64,000 nt of DNA, from assembly GCF_003323735.1 (NCBI RefSeq), contig NZ_QOIM01000024.1, forward strand, positions 62,001-126,000, read 5' to 3'. How positions within the stretch are numbered: the first letter of the stretch is position 1; each line of letters starts with the position of its first letter. The stretch comes from Streptomyces reniochalinae. Its GTDB lineage: Bacteria; Actinomycetota; Actinomycetes; Streptomycetales; Streptomycetaceae. The notes below the pieces were generated by a model. The model did no database searches, had not been told where the DNA came from, and saw nothing but the letters and a program-made list of their open reading frames with translations. This document shows, piece after piece, positions 16,101 through 24,377 of this stretch. The position numbers were made by a program, and so were the translations under genes.

Positions 16101-16265
16101 CTCCTCCGCTGTCGGGGCGAGCCCGAACGAGGACCCGCTCGATTCGGAGAATAGACGACGATCCGCATCGTCCGCCGCTCGAATACCCGTCCCTGAGGCC
16201 AGCGCCAACGTGGCCCAGTCCAGGTCGGCGGCCCGCGGACGCTGGGGGCAAGCGACAGAACCCAT
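16101..16265 (-). other. N-terminal extension encoding the unstable SigR' isoform
   Basis: In frame with sigR, ATG 16265 opens exactly 55 extra codons ([20 protein letters not shown] onwards) before the standard GTG. In S. coelicolor a 55-residue-longer SigR' is made from the induced upstream promoter and degraded by Clp protease, giving a negative feedback. The identical extension length here, and its position downstream of the autoregulatory promoter, support the same mechanism. There is AAGGAAG-like sequence upstream of 16265. Confidence 0.8.
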
Positions 16266-16347
16266 CTGGGCGGCTTCCTTTCGCCTCGTGGTGAGGCCCT
16301 TGCGCGGCGAGCGCCGCACATCGGCTTCCTCTGTGGACACTGCGTGC

Positions 16348-16373
16348 AACCACACCGCCCCGCCGATCATTCC
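16348..16373 (-). promoter_or_regulatory. SigR-dependent autoregulatory promoter (sigRp2 type)
   Basis: On the minus strand GGAAT (16373-16369) is followed after exactly 18 nt by GTT (16350-16348), the consensus of SigR promoters. A start near 16340 would place the SigR' ATG (16265) within the transcript, consistent with induction producing the long isoform. Confidence 0.88.
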
Positions 16374-16534
16374 CGCGTCCGGGGACTCTTTCCGCCGCCT
16401 TCCGCCCGCCACGCCTGGCCCCCGGGCCCGCCCCGCGTCCCGCCTTCGGCCCGTACGCCTCCGCCGCGGGCCGCCCTGGGTCCGCCGCGGGGCCGTCCGG
16501 GTCATGCCGCGGGGGCCGCACCCGGGTGCGGACG

Positions 16535-17293
16535 TCATCCGGGGGTGCCGCCGCCGATCCAGCGGGCCACCGCGCCGGTGATCACGCCCATGGCCTCGTC
16601 CTCGGAGACCGCGGCCGACTTCGGGAGCGCGAACCCGTGATCGCCCCACGGCACCTCGACCAGGCTGGTGCCGCGCGGGAACTCCTCGGGGCGCCCGAAC
16701 GGGTCCCGTCCACCCTGGACGACCAGCACCGGCAGCTCCACCCCGGTCAGCTCGTCGGCCCGGGACTTGTCCGGCTTGCCCGGCGGGTGCAGCGGGAAGG
16801 AGAGGGCGAGCACCGCGCGTGCCCCCAGCTCGCCCGCCGTACGGCAGGCCACGCGGGCCCCCGCGCTGCGGCCACCGGCGATCACGGGGAGTCCGGGAAG
16901 CACGAGGGCGGGCCACAGCGCGCTCCAGGCCGCGTCCAGGGTCCCGGGCGCCGGAGCCACCTTCTTTCCCGCGACCCGCCAGGGCTGCTCCACCAGGGCG
17001 ACGCTGACTCCCTCGGCGGGCATCGCGGCGGCCAGCGCCCGCAGGTCCCGCGCCTCGATACCGCCGCCGGCCCCGTGACCCAGGGCCAGCACCGTGTGCG
17101 CCTTCTTCGCGTCGTGCCAGGTGATCCGGGCCTGCCCGACCGGGGTGGCGACCGTCTCGATCCGCCCGCCGCCCCCGCGGGGCCGCTCCTCGTCCCGGCG
17201 CGCGTGCGCGGTGCCCCGGCCCGGGTGCGCTCCGCCGGGGTGCGCTTCGTCCCCGCCCGGGTGCGTCGTGCCCTTGTCCTTGTGCGCGTTCAT
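16535..17293 (-). CDS. Alpha/beta-hydrolase, KAT/TEX30-like
   Basis: This is a 252-residue cytosolic hydrolase-fold protein. Visible landmarks are the oxyanion-side [12 protein letters not shown], the nucleophile elbow [11 protein letters not shown] (G-x-S-x-G), a late Asp in [14 protein letters not shown] and the catalytic His in [10 protein letters not shown]. The first 45 residues are a His/Gly/Arg-rich tail of low complexity. The start is taken at ATG 17293, 9 nt after GGAAGG; ATG 17302 is too close to it. The substrate is unknown. It follows sigR divergently and shares no obvious operon. Confidence 0.82.
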   Translation of the reverse strand: MNAHKDKGTTHPGGDEAHPGGAHPGRGTAHARRDEERPRGGGGRIETVATPVGQARITWHDAKKAHTVLALGHGAGGGIEARDLRALAAAMPAEGVSVALVEQPWRVAGKKVAPAPGTLDAAWSALWPALVLPGLPVIAGGRSAGARVACRTAGELGARAVLALSFPLHPPGKPDKSRADELTGVELPVLVVQGGRDPFGRPEEFPRGTSLVEVPWGDHGFALPKSAAVSEDEAMGVITGAVARWIGGGTPG

Positions 17294-17342
17294 GTCCGGC
17301 ATCCTTCCAGGGGTGCCCGGGAAAAGGCCGGTCAGACCCCGG

Positions 17343-18185
17343 TCAGAACAGCGTCTCCTCCTCCGGCGCCGGCAGCTCCTTCACCAGGTGGGGGCCGTTG
17401 TTGCGGACGTTGCTGACGTCCGTGGAGACGGGGTGGGCCCGCATGAGGCCGCCGGGCGGCGGGGCCAGCAGCGCGCGGAGCTGCTCGGCGTCGGTGCGGG
17501 AGGGGTCGAGCCAGGCGTCCCAGCGGTCGGGGGTGAGCATCAGCGGCATGCGCGGGTGGATGTCGGCCAGCGAACCGGGGCCGCCCTCGCTCAGCTCGTC
17601 GGCGTTGGCCAGCGGGGTGGTCTCAGCGGCGGTGGTCAAGACGGTGCAGGTCGCCCACCACGCCTGCGGATGGTCGTCGGGCAGGGTCTTGTCCCGCCAG
17701 AACTCGTAGAGACCGGCCATCGCCATCACCGGCGGCTCTTCCGAGCCGTCCCGCGGGGCGGGAGAGATGAAGTAGGGCTGCTTGCGGGGGCGCTTGCGCC
17801 TGCCCTCCTGCTCCAGCTTGAGCTCGCCCTCTGCCGTGACCCACTCGAAGTAGCCGTCGGCGGGCAGCAGGCAGCGGCGGGCGACGAAGGGGCGCCGGTA
17901 GGCGGGCTTCTCGTGGACGGTCTCGGCGCGGGCGTTGATCATCTTGACGCCCATGTCGGGCGTCTTGGCCCAGCCGGGCACCAGACCCCACTTGAGGGGG
18001 CGCAGCTGACGCACCGGACGCGGTTCCCCGCTGCCTTTGAGGGGGCGGTCGAGCACCGCGTACACCTGCTTGGTGGGCGCGACGTTCCAGTCGGGCGCGA
18101 GCGCCTCCTCGAGCTCCCACTTCTCCACCTCGAACAGCCGGGCCAGGTCCTCGGCCCCCCGGCTCGCTGCATACCGTCCGCACAT
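17343..18185 (-). CDS. yedK: SRAP-domain (YedK/HMCES) abasic-site shielding protein
   Basis: The product is a 280-residue SOS-response-associated peptidase-family protein that crosslinks to abasic sites in single-stranded DNA. It begins MCGRYA, so Met removal exposes the catalytic Cys2. Other signatures are LKWGLVPGWAK, INARAETVHEKPAYR, RRCLLPADGYFEW and the His in DIHPRMPLMLTPD. The length fits the actinobacterial branch. It is divergent from the M50-like gene with a 99-bp intergenic region; no LexA box was recognised there. Confidence 0.93.
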   Translation of the reverse strand: MCGRYAASRGAEDLARLFEVEKWELEEALAPDWNVAPTKQVYAVLDRPLKGSGEPRPVRQLRPLKWGLVPGWAKTPDMGVKMINARAETVHEKPAYRRPFVARRCLLPADGYFEWVTAEGELKLEQEGRRKRPRKQPYFISPAPRDGSEEPPVMAMAGLYEFWRDKTLPDDHPQAWWATCTVLTTAAETTPLANADELSEGGPGSLADIHPRMPLMLTPDRWDAWLDPSRTDAEQLRALLAPPPGGLMRAHPVSTDVSNVRNNGPHLVKELPAPEEETLF

Positions 18186-18284
18186 GCCTGCAAGACTGCC
18201 ACGGCACGCGGAAACGTCGCCGCGCGTTGACGCAGGACGGCACGCGCGGCCGCACACGGACCACACGAGGAGAACGCCGCGAAC

Positions 18285-19058
18285 ATGGACAACGCGAGCA
18301 TCACGGATGTCTGGGACCGCGTCGTGGGCAGCCAGCCGGACCCCGAGCAGTGGCTGGTGATCGCCACCGGTGTGCTGGCGCTGCTCGCGGTGGCCCCGCA
18401 CGGCGTGTGGCGGATCTCCCGCAACGCCATCACGATCGCGCACGAGGGCGGACACGGCCTGATAGCCCTGCTCACGGGGCGGCAGCTGGACGGGATACGG
18501 CTGCACTCGGACACCTCGGGGCTGACCGTCTCGCGGGGCAAGCCCACCGGCATCGGCATGGTGCTGACCGCCGCCGCCGGCTACACCGCTCCCCCGCTGC
18601 TGGGTCTTGGCGGCGCCTGGCTGCTGGCCGCCAACCACATCACCGCGCTGCTGTGGGGGGCGACGGTGCTGCTCCTCGCGATGCTGGTGATGATCCGCAA
18701 CGCCTACGGGGTGCTGACCGTCGTCGTGGCGGGCGGCGCCTTCGTCCTCGTCTCCTGGCTGACGGATCCGGAGGTGCAGGCGGGCTTCGCGTACGTGGTG
18801 GTGTGGTTCCTGCTGCTGGGCGGCGTCAGGCCGGCGTTCGAACTCCAGCGCAAGCGGCGGGGGTGGGGCAACGCGCAGCGTTTCCGCCAGGGGCGGCGGC
18901 CGGGCGACGGGGGGGCCGGGGACTCGGATGCCGACCAGCTCTCGCGGCTCACCCACGTCCCCGCGGCGATGTGGCTCTTCCTCTTCCACGCCGTCTCGCT
19001 GTGCTCCCTGATCGGCGGGGGCCGCTGGCTGCTCGGCCCGGTGCTGGACCAGCTGTGA
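18285..19058 (+). CDS. M50-like membrane zinc metallopeptidase
   Basis: A 257-residue membrane protein of the M50B-like type with about five hydrophobic segments. The zinc motif HEGGH is in ITIAHEGGHGLIALLTGRQL; a second-ligand region is expected near GYTAPPLLGLGGAWLLA. A hydrophilic loop (around residues 185-215) separates the last helix. Such site-2-protease relatives may cleave membrane anchors, but small stand-alone members are uncharacterised. GAGGAG lies about 11 nt before ATG 18285. Confidence 0.85.
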   Translation: MDNASITDVWDRVVGSQPDPEQWLVIATGVLALLAVAPHGVWRISRNAITIAHEGGHGLIALLTGRQLDGIRLHSDTSGLTVSRGKPTGIGMVLTAAAGYTAPPLLGLGGAWLLAANHITALLWGATVLLLAMLVMIRNAYGVLTVVVAGGAFVLVSWLTDPEVQAGFAYVVVWFLLLGGVRPAFELQRKRRGWGNAQRFRQGRRPGDGGAGDSDADQLSRLTHVPAAMWLFLFHAVSLCSLIGGGRWLLGPVLDQL

Positions 19059-19147
19059 ATCCGCTGCTCGCGGCGCCATCCCCTCCTGGGCCTGGCGCCC
19101 GGCGGCGGGCTCGGGGCGGCCCGCGCCCCAGCCATTAGAGTTGCCCC

Positions 19148-20521
19148 ATGACCGACCAGCACGCGCCCGCCGCAGACACCGCACTCTGGCCCGCTCCCAC
19201 CGCGCCGGGCCGCATCGAGGCGACCGTCACCGTGCCCGGGTCGAAGTCGGTCACCAACCGGGCGCTGGTGCTCTCCGCGCTGGCCGCCGAGCCGGGCCGG
19301 CTGCGCCGCCCGCTGCGCTCCCGCGACACCCTGCTGATGGCCGGGGCGCTGCGGGCCCTGGGTGTCGCGATCGAGGAGACGGGCTCCTCGGCCTCCGCCG
19401 CGACCGGGGCCGGCGGCGCGCGCACCACCGGTGAGGACTGGCGGGTGCTGCCAGGGCCGCTGCGCGGCCCGGCGACGGTGGACGTGGGCAACGCCGGCAC
19501 CGTGATGCGCTTCCTGCCGCCGCTGGCGGCGCTGGCCGAGGGGCCTGTCGGGTTCGACGGCGATCCGCGCTCCTACGAGCGTCCGCTGCACGGTGTCATC
19601 GACGCGCTGCGCGCGCTCGGCGCCCGGGTGGAGGACGAGGGGCGCGGCGCGCTTCCGCTGACGGTGCGGGGGACGGGGTCGCTGACCGGCGGCACGGTCG
19701 AGGTCGACGCGTCCTCCTCCAGCCAGTTCGTCAGTGCCCTGCTGCTGTCGGGCGCGGGCTTCGACCAGGGCGTTCAGGTGCGGCACACGGGCCGCACCCT
19801 GCCCTCGACGCCGCACATCCGCATGACGGTGGAGATGCTGCGTGCCGCCGGGGCGCAGGTGGACGCGCCCGAGGACGGCGGGGCCGCGAACGTGTGGCGG
19901 GTCGCGCCCGGCACCCTGCTGGGCCGCGACCTGACGATCGAGCCGGACCTGTCCAACGCCCAGCCGTTCCTGGCGGCGGCGCTGGTAACCGGCGGCCGGG
20001 TCACCGTCGCTGACTGGCCGCGGCGCACGACCCAGCCGGGCGACGCGCTGCGGGAGATCTTCACGGCCATGGGCGGCAGCTGCGAGCTGGACGAGCGGGG
20101 TCTGACCCTGACCGGCGGCGGCCGCGTCCTGGGCATCGACGTCGATCTGGGCGAGGTGGGCGAGCTGACCCCCGGCATCGCCGCGGTCGCGGCGCTCGCG
20201 GACAGCGAGTCGGTGCTGCGCGGGGTGGGCCACCTGCGGCTGCACGAGACGGACCGGCTGGCGGCGCTGGCCAAGGAGATCAACGGGCTGGGCGGCGACG
20301 TCACCGAGACCGAGGACGGGCTGCGCGTCCGCCCGCGTCCACTGCACGGCGGCGTCTTCCACACCTACGACGACCACCGGCTGGCCACGGCCGGCGCGGT
20401 ACTCGGCCTGGCGGTCGAGGGCGTTGAGGTGGAGAACGTCGCGACGACGGGGAAGACCCTGCCCGACTTCCCGGCGATGTGGGCGGAGATGCTCGGGGCG
20501 CCTGCCGGAGTGAGAGCCTGA
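19148..20521 (+). CDS. aroA: 3-phosphoshikimate 1-carboxyvinyltransferase (EPSP synthase)
   Basis: A 457-residue shikimate-pathway enzyme joining PEP and shikimate-3-phosphate. The substrate loop [10 protein letters not shown] is at residues 31-40, the PEP-binding stretch is [11 protein letters not shown], and [14 protein letters not shown] and [14 protein letters not shown] are also typical. A 20-residue Ser/Ala-rich insertion ([18 protein letters not shown]) after the first motif is a Streptomyces-type loop. It is followed 13 bp later by rsgA, likely co-transcribed. Confidence 0.96.
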   Translation: MTDQHAPAADTALWPAPTAPGRIEATVTVPGSKSVTNRALVLSALAAEPGRLRRPLRSRDTLLMAGALRALGVAIEETGSSASAATGAGGARTTGEDWRVLPGPLRGPATVDVGNAGTVMRFLPPLAALAEGPVGFDGDPRSYERPLHGVIDALRALGARVEDEGRGALPLTVRGTGSLTGGTVEVDASSSSQFVSALLLSGAGFDQGVQVRHTGRTLPSTPHIRMTVEMLRAAGAQVDAPEDGGAANVWRVAPGTLLGRDLTIEPDLSNAQPFLAAALVTGGRVTVADWPRRTTQPGDALREIFTAMGGSCELDERGLTLTGGGRVLGIDVDLGEVGELTPGIAAVAALADSESVLRGVGHLRLHETDRLAALAKEINGLGGDVTETEDGLRVRPRPLHGGVFHTYDDHRLATAGAVLGLAVEGVEVENVATTGKTLPDFPAMWAEMLGAPAGVRA

Positions 20522-20534
20522 GGGGGCGCCCGCG

Positions 20535-21554
20535 ATGCGCCGCTACGGCAAGCACACCGACGAGGACGACATCCGCGTCCGCCCCTCCCGCCGCGGCACC
20601 AGGCCGCGCACCCACACCAGGCCCAAGCACGAGGACGCGGCCGAGGGTCTGGTGCTGACGGTCGACCGCGGCCGGTTGACGTGCCTGGTGGAGGGCCGCA
20701 CGGTCACCGCGATGAAGGCCCGCGAGCTGGGCCGCAAGGGCGTGGTGGTGGGCGACCGGGTGGCCGTCGTCGGTGATCTGTCCGGGGCGAAGGACACCCT
20801 GGCGCGCGTCGTCCGCGTCGAGGAGCGCACCTCGGTGCTGCGCAGGACGGCGGACGACAACGACCCGTACGAGCGCGTCATCGTCGCCAACGCCGACCAG
20901 CTCGCCATCGTCACCGCGCTGGCCGACCCCGAGCCGCGGCCGCGGCTGATCGACCGCTGCCTGGTCGCGGCCTTCGACGCGGGTCTCGAACCGCTGCTGG
21001 TGCTCACCAAGTCGGATCTCGCGCCTGCGCGGCCGCTGATGGAGACCTACGCACCGCTCGGCGTGCGCCACGTGGTCACCAGCAGGGAGGGGCTGGCCGA
21101 GGGCGCGGGCGCCGAGAGCGTCCGTGAGCTGATGCGCGGTCAGGTCACGGTGTGTGTGGGCCACAGCGGTGTCGGCAAGACCACGCTCGTCAACGCGCTG
21201 GTGCCGCGCAGGCAGCGCGCGACGGGCGACGTCAACGCGGTGACAGGGCGCGGCAGGCACACCACGACGTCCGCGCTGGCACTCCCGCTGCCGCCGTCGA
21301 CCACCGGCGAGGACGGCTGGGTCATCGACACCCCGGGAGTGCGCTCCTTCGGACTGAATCACATTCAACTCTCGCGGGTCATCCACGCGTTCCCCGACCT
21401 GGAGGAGGGCGCCGCCTCGTGCCCGCGCGGGTGCAGCCACAACGAGAGCGGCTGCGCGCTGGACGCGTGGGTGGCCGACGGGCACGCGGACGCCGCCCGG
21501 CTGCACTCGCTGCGCCGCCTGCTGGGCACGCGGGAACGCCGCGAAGGGGACTGA
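20535..21554 (+). CDS. rsgA: Ribosome small-subunit maturation GTPase RsgA
   Basis: A 339-residue circularly permuted GTPase. After a basic N-terminus and OB-fold comes the G4 motif LVLTKSDLAP, then the P-loop GHSGVGKTTL, the RHTTTS switch and DTPGVRSFG (G3). The zinc motif near the C-terminus (SCPRGCSHNESGCAL) is complete. It releases late 30S maturation factors. AGGGGG precedes the ATG by 8 nt. The gene lies directly behind aroA. Confidence 0.94.
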   Translation: MRRYGKHTDEDDIRVRPSRRGTRPRTHTRPKHEDAAEGLVLTVDRGRLTCLVEGRTVTAMKARELGRKGVVVGDRVAVVGDLSGAKDTLARVVRVEERTSVLRRTADDNDPYERVIVANADQLAIVTALADPEPRPRLIDRCLVAAFDAGLEPLLVLTKSDLAPARPLMETYAPLGVRHVVTSREGLAEGAGAESVRELMRGQVTVCVGHSGVGKTTLVNALVPRRQRATGDVNAVTGRGRHTTTSALALPLPPSTTGEDGWVIDTPGVRSFGLNHIQLSRVIHAFPDLEEGAASCPRGCSHNESGCALDAWVADGHADAARLHSLRRLLGTRERREGD

Positions 21555-21635
21555 TCGCTTCCGGGCGCCCGCGGCGGCATACTGGTTTGCCTGCGCTTGA
21601 GCTGGACCGCACGGGCGTCACGGGAGGAAGAGCAC

Positions 21636-21959
21636 ATGGCGTGGCTGTTGGTGCTAGTCGCTGGGCTGCTGGAGACGGGCTTCGCCGTGTGTCTGAAACT
21701 CTCGCACGGCTTCACCAAACTCTGGCCGACCGTCGCCTTCTGCGCCTTCGCACTGGGCAGCTTCGGCCTGCTCACCCTCTCGCTGAAACGGCTGGACGTC
21801 GGTCCCGCCTACGCGGTCTGGACCGGCATCGGGGCCGCCGGGACGGCGATCTACGGCATGGTCTTCATGGGTGACGTGGTCTCGGTGCTGAAACTCGTCT
21901 CCATCACACTGGTGATCATCGGTGTGATGGGGCTCCAGCTGTCCGGCAGCGCCCACTGA
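21636..21959 (+). CDS. Small multidrug resistance family exporter, SugE/Gdx-like
   Basis: A 107-residue protein with four transmembrane helices and the conserved membrane Glu in GLLETGFAVCLK of helix 1, plus the GPAYAVWTGIGA motif typical of the SugE/Gdx branch (guanidinium or quaternary-ammonium export). ATG 21636 follows GGGAGGAAG at 21622-21630. I could not find a convincing guanidine riboswitch in the 81-nt leader, so substrate assignment rests on family motifs only. Confidence 0.9.
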   Translation: MAWLLVLVAGLLETGFAVCLKLSHGFTKLWPTVAFCAFALGSFGLLTLSLKRLDVGPAYAVWTGIGAAGTAIYGMVFMGDVVSVLKLVSITLVIIGVMGLQLSGSAH

Positions 21960-21998
21960 CCCCGCGCCCTTCCCCGGCGGCGCCTCCCCACCGCCCGC

Positions 21999-22667
21999 TC
22001 AGCACGCCAGCAGCGCCCGTACCACCGCGTCGACCCGCCCACAGGGTTCGTCGTCAGGACCGGGCTGGGGTGCGACGACGTAGCTGAGCGCGACCCGCAG
22101 TCCCGCCTCGTACGCGCGCAGCAGGTCACCCCTGGCGGTCTCGACCAGCTCGGCCGGCCCCCCGCGCGGACGGGCTCCGGGGCCGCCGACCGGAAGGCGG
22201 GTGGCACGGTCGAGACCCGCCACGGCCCGGTCGCACAGCACGTGGGCGAGCCTCCCCGGCTCCGCCGGGTGCGCCTCACGGGCGGCCCGGTCCCACCCGG
22301 CCAGGGGAGGCGGACGGGACGGCAGCGGGATCCTGGGCCCCCAGCACCCGGTGAGCGCCGCGTGCACGATGGGCTCGGCGCGCGCGGTCCGCAGCACCCA
22401 GTGCGCGGCGGCGGCGCAGCAGGCCGCGGGGTCGGCGCCACCGCGGCAGGCCTCGGTCACGGCGCGGCCCGTACCGTCGAGGAAATCCCCGACCAGTCGG
22501 CTGACCAGTGCCGCGCCCAGACCCTCCTTGCTGCCGAACTCGTTGTAGAGCGTCTGCCGGGAGACGTCGGCCGCCGCGGCGACATCGACCATCCGCACGA
22601 CGCTCCAGGGCCGCGTCCGCACCGCCGCGTGGGCGGCTTCCAGCAGGGTCTCGCGCGCAGCAGGCAT
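21999..22667 (-). CDS. TetR-family transcriptional regulator
   Basis: The product is a 222-residue regulator with an N-terminal helix-turn-helix (VDVAAAADVSRQTLYNEFGS) and a C-terminal helical ligand domain containing Cys-rich ACRGGADPAACCAAAA. ATG 22667 has GGGAGG 5 nt upstream. It is divergent from hisN, and the intergenic region carries an inverted repeat around 22746-22772 overlapping a TTGACA element that points toward this gene, so self-repression is likely. The SMR exporter converges on its 3' end and is a less likely target. Confidence 0.88.
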   Translation of the reverse strand: MPAARETLLEAAHAAVRTRPWSVVRMVDVAAAADVSRQTLYNEFGSKEGLGAALVSRLVGDFLDGTGRAVTEACRGGADPAACCAAAAHWVLRTARAEPIVHAALTGCWGPRIPLPSRPPPLAGWDRAAREAHPAEPGRLAHVLCDRAVAGLDRATRLPVGGPGARPRGGPAELVETARGDLLRAYEAGLRVALSYVVAPQPGPDDEPCGRVDAVVRALLAC

Positions 22668-22745
22668 CGTCGCCTCCCCCAGCCCGTACCCTCCACTCCT
22701 CGAACGCCGGACCGACTCGCCCCACAGCCCGGCGTGCGGCACAGA

Positions 22746-22772
22746 ATTGACGCACCGCCATGAGGTGTCAAT
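22746..22772. promoter_or_regulatory. Inverted repeat and divergent promoter between tetR and hisN
   Basis: ATTGACGCACC and GGTGTCAAT face each other over 22746-22772, an imperfect palindrome. On the minus strand TTGACA (22771-22766) is a perfect -35 with an AATTCT-like -10 17 nt downstream, aimed at the TetR gene. A matching TTGACG lies on the plus strand. Operator overlapping both promoters is inferred. Confidence 0.6.
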
Positions 22773-22831
22773 ACGCGCCGCACGCGCATGGCCCTGTGGC
22801 CGGGGGTCACCCCGCCGGATACTGTGCGGAC

Positions 22832-23626
22832 ATGCTGGACTATCACGATGATCTGCGTCTCGCCCACGTGCTGGCCGACGCCGCCGACGCCACGACCATG
22901 GAGCGGTTCAAGGCTCTCGACCTGAAGGTGGAGACCAAGCCGGACATGACGCCGGTGAGCGAGGCCGACAAGGCGGCCGAGGAACTGATCCGCAGCTCGC
23001 TCCAGCGCACCCGCCCCCGGGACGCGGTGCTGGGCGAGGAGTTCGGCACCGAAGGACACGGACCGCGCCGCTGGGTGATCGACCCCATCGACGGGACGAA
23101 GAACTACGTGCGCGGCGTCCCCGTCTGGGCGACGCTGATCGCCCTGATGGAGATGGGTGAGGGCGGCGACCGTCCCGTGGTCGGCGTCGTCTCGGCCCCC
23201 GCGCTCCACCGGCGCTGGTGGGCGGCGCTGGGCGCGGGCGCCTACACGGGACGCAGCCTCTCCAAGGCGACCCGCCTTCAGGTCTCCAAGGTCGCCGAGG
23301 TGCGGGACGCCTCGTTCGCCTACTCCTCGCTGCACGGCTGGGAGGAGCGCGGCATGCTGGGCGGCTTCATGGATCTGACCCGCGACTGCTGGCGCACCCG
23401 GGGCTACGGCGACTTCTGGCCGTACATGATGGTCGCCGAGGGCTCGGTGGACATGTGTGCCGAGCCGGAGCTGTCGTTGTGGGACATGGCGGCCAGCGCG
23501 GTCATCGTCGAGGAGGCGGGCGGCAGCTTCACCGGCCTGGACGGCAATCCCGGCCCGCAGAGCGGCAGCGCGGCGGCCTCCAACGGCCTGCTGCACGAGA
23601 CGCTGCTGAGCTACCTGACGGCATGA
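22832..23626 (+). CDS. hisN: Histidinol-phosphatase, inositol monophosphatase fold
   Basis: The product is a 264-residue IMPase-family enzyme with metal-binding motifs LGEEFG, WVIDPIDGTKNYVRG and LWDMAASAVIVEEAGG. It keeps the DPIDGTKN loop and phosphate-binding Thr. In Streptomyces this branch supplies the histidinol-phosphatase step of histidine synthesis; other IMPase activities cannot be excluded from sequence. ATG 22832 is chosen because MLDYHDDLRLAH aligns with the family start; in-frame codons from 22760 lack family sequence. Confidence 0.85.
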   Translation: MLDYHDDLRLAHVLADAADATTMERFKALDLKVETKPDMTPVSEADKAAEELIRSSLQRTRPRDAVLGEEFGTEGHGPRRWVIDPIDGTKNYVRGVPVWATLIALMEMGEGGDRPVVGVVSAPALHRRWWAALGAGAYTGRSLSKATRLQVSKVAEVRDASFAYSSLHGWEERGMLGGFMDLTRDCWRTRGYGDFWPYMMVAEGSVDMCAEPELSLWDMAASAVIVEEAGGSFTGLDGNPGPQSGSAAASNGLLHETLLSYLTA

Positions 23627-23681
23627 GAACGGGGCCGCCCGGACCGGGTGGCCCATACACGCTTCCTTGTTGTGGCCTGCG

Positions 23682-23691
23682 TCACATGTGA
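23682..23691. promoter_or_regulatory. TCACATGTGA palindrome upstream of the CBS gene
   Basis: A perfect 10-bp palindrome is followed within 45 bp by two direct TTGTGA words, and the whole segment 23681-23728 is more AT-rich than its surroundings. This suggests the promoter/operator region for the CBS protein. The words resemble CRP half-sites, but spacing is too short for a CRP dimer. Confidence 0.35.
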
Positions 23692-23795
23692 GCATGAACA
23701 TGAGCACGCTTGTGACCTTGTGAACCCCTTCTCGAGGTCCCGCGCTCCCGCGCCCGGGGCCCGCAGAAGCCGTTCCGCCAAGGAGGTAGCCCCGC

Positions 23796-24236
23796 ATGCC
23801 AGGTCACGTCCAGCACGCCATGAGCACCGTGGTCCTCACCATCGGCCCCACCCACACCCTGCGCCAGGCAGCGCAGCTGATGTCGACCAGAAGGGTGGGC
23901 GCCGCCGTCGTCCTCGACCCCGACACCAGCGGCCTCGGCATCCTCACCGAACGCGACATCCTCAACTCCCTGGGCGCAGGACAGGACCCCGACCGGGAGA
24001 CGGCCCACACCCACACGACCAACGACGTCGTCTTCGCCGGGCCCGACTGGACACTGGCGGCGGCGGCCGAGGCGATGACCAAAGGCGGCTTCCGCCACCT
24101 GATCGTGCTGGACGGACGCGAACCCGTGGGGATCGTCTCGGTCCGCGACATCGTCCGCTGCTGGGCCGACACCGACGCGCCGCCCGCGGACACCCGGCCG
24201 GCCGGCGCCCGGCCCGCTGGAGAGATGGCCGTCTGA
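23796..24236 (+). CDS. Tandem CBS-domain protein
   Basis: A 146-residue cytosolic protein made of one CBS pair: HAMSTVVLTIGPTHTLRQAA with VGAAVVLDPDTSGLGILTER and DIL, then VFAGPDWTLAAAAEAMTKGG with RHLIVLDGREPVGIVSVRD. Such Bateman modules bind adenine nucleotides and act as energy or ionic-strength sensors. There is no effector domain, so it must act on a partner. AAGGAGG lies 9-10 nt before the ATG. The Pro/Ala tail is low complexity. Confidence 0.88.
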   Translation: MPGHVQHAMSTVVLTIGPTHTLRQAAQLMSTRRVGAAVVLDPDTSGLGILTERDILNSLGAGQDPDRETAHTHTTNDVVFAGPDWTLAAAAEAMTKGGFRHLIVLDGREPVGIVSVRDIVRCWADTDAPPADTRPAGARPAGEMAV

Positions 24237-24270
24237 CCCCGCAAGGGGAGGAAACGGTACAAAACGCGGT

Positions 24271-24356
24271 CCCGCGCCGCCCCTGCGAGCACCTGCGGGG
24301 ACGGCGCGGGAAACGCACCGGAGGGACCGGAGCCCCATGGCGTCCGATCCCTCCGG
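24271..24356. terminator. Two back-to-back hairpins between converging genes
   Basis: The first hairpin pairs CCCGCGCCG (24271-24279) with CGGCGCGGG (24302-24310) and has additional inner pairing. The second pairs 24318-24331 with 24343-24356 (14 bp, one mismatch). They lie between the CBS gene and catalase, which converge, so each likely terminates one transcript. Confidence 0.7.
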
Positions 24357-24377
24357 GCTCGTACGGCGAGCGATCGA

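Noticed and set aside
18186..18284. LexA or SigR control between yedK and the M50-like gene
   Set aside because: A GGAAA and a GTT are present but only 11 nt apart, and no GAAC-n-GTTC LexA palindrome was found.
21555..21635. Guanidine riboswitch (mini-ykkC-like ACGG loops) before the SMR gene
   Set aside because: Two ACGG words exist near 21609 and 21620 but the stems would be only 2 bp.
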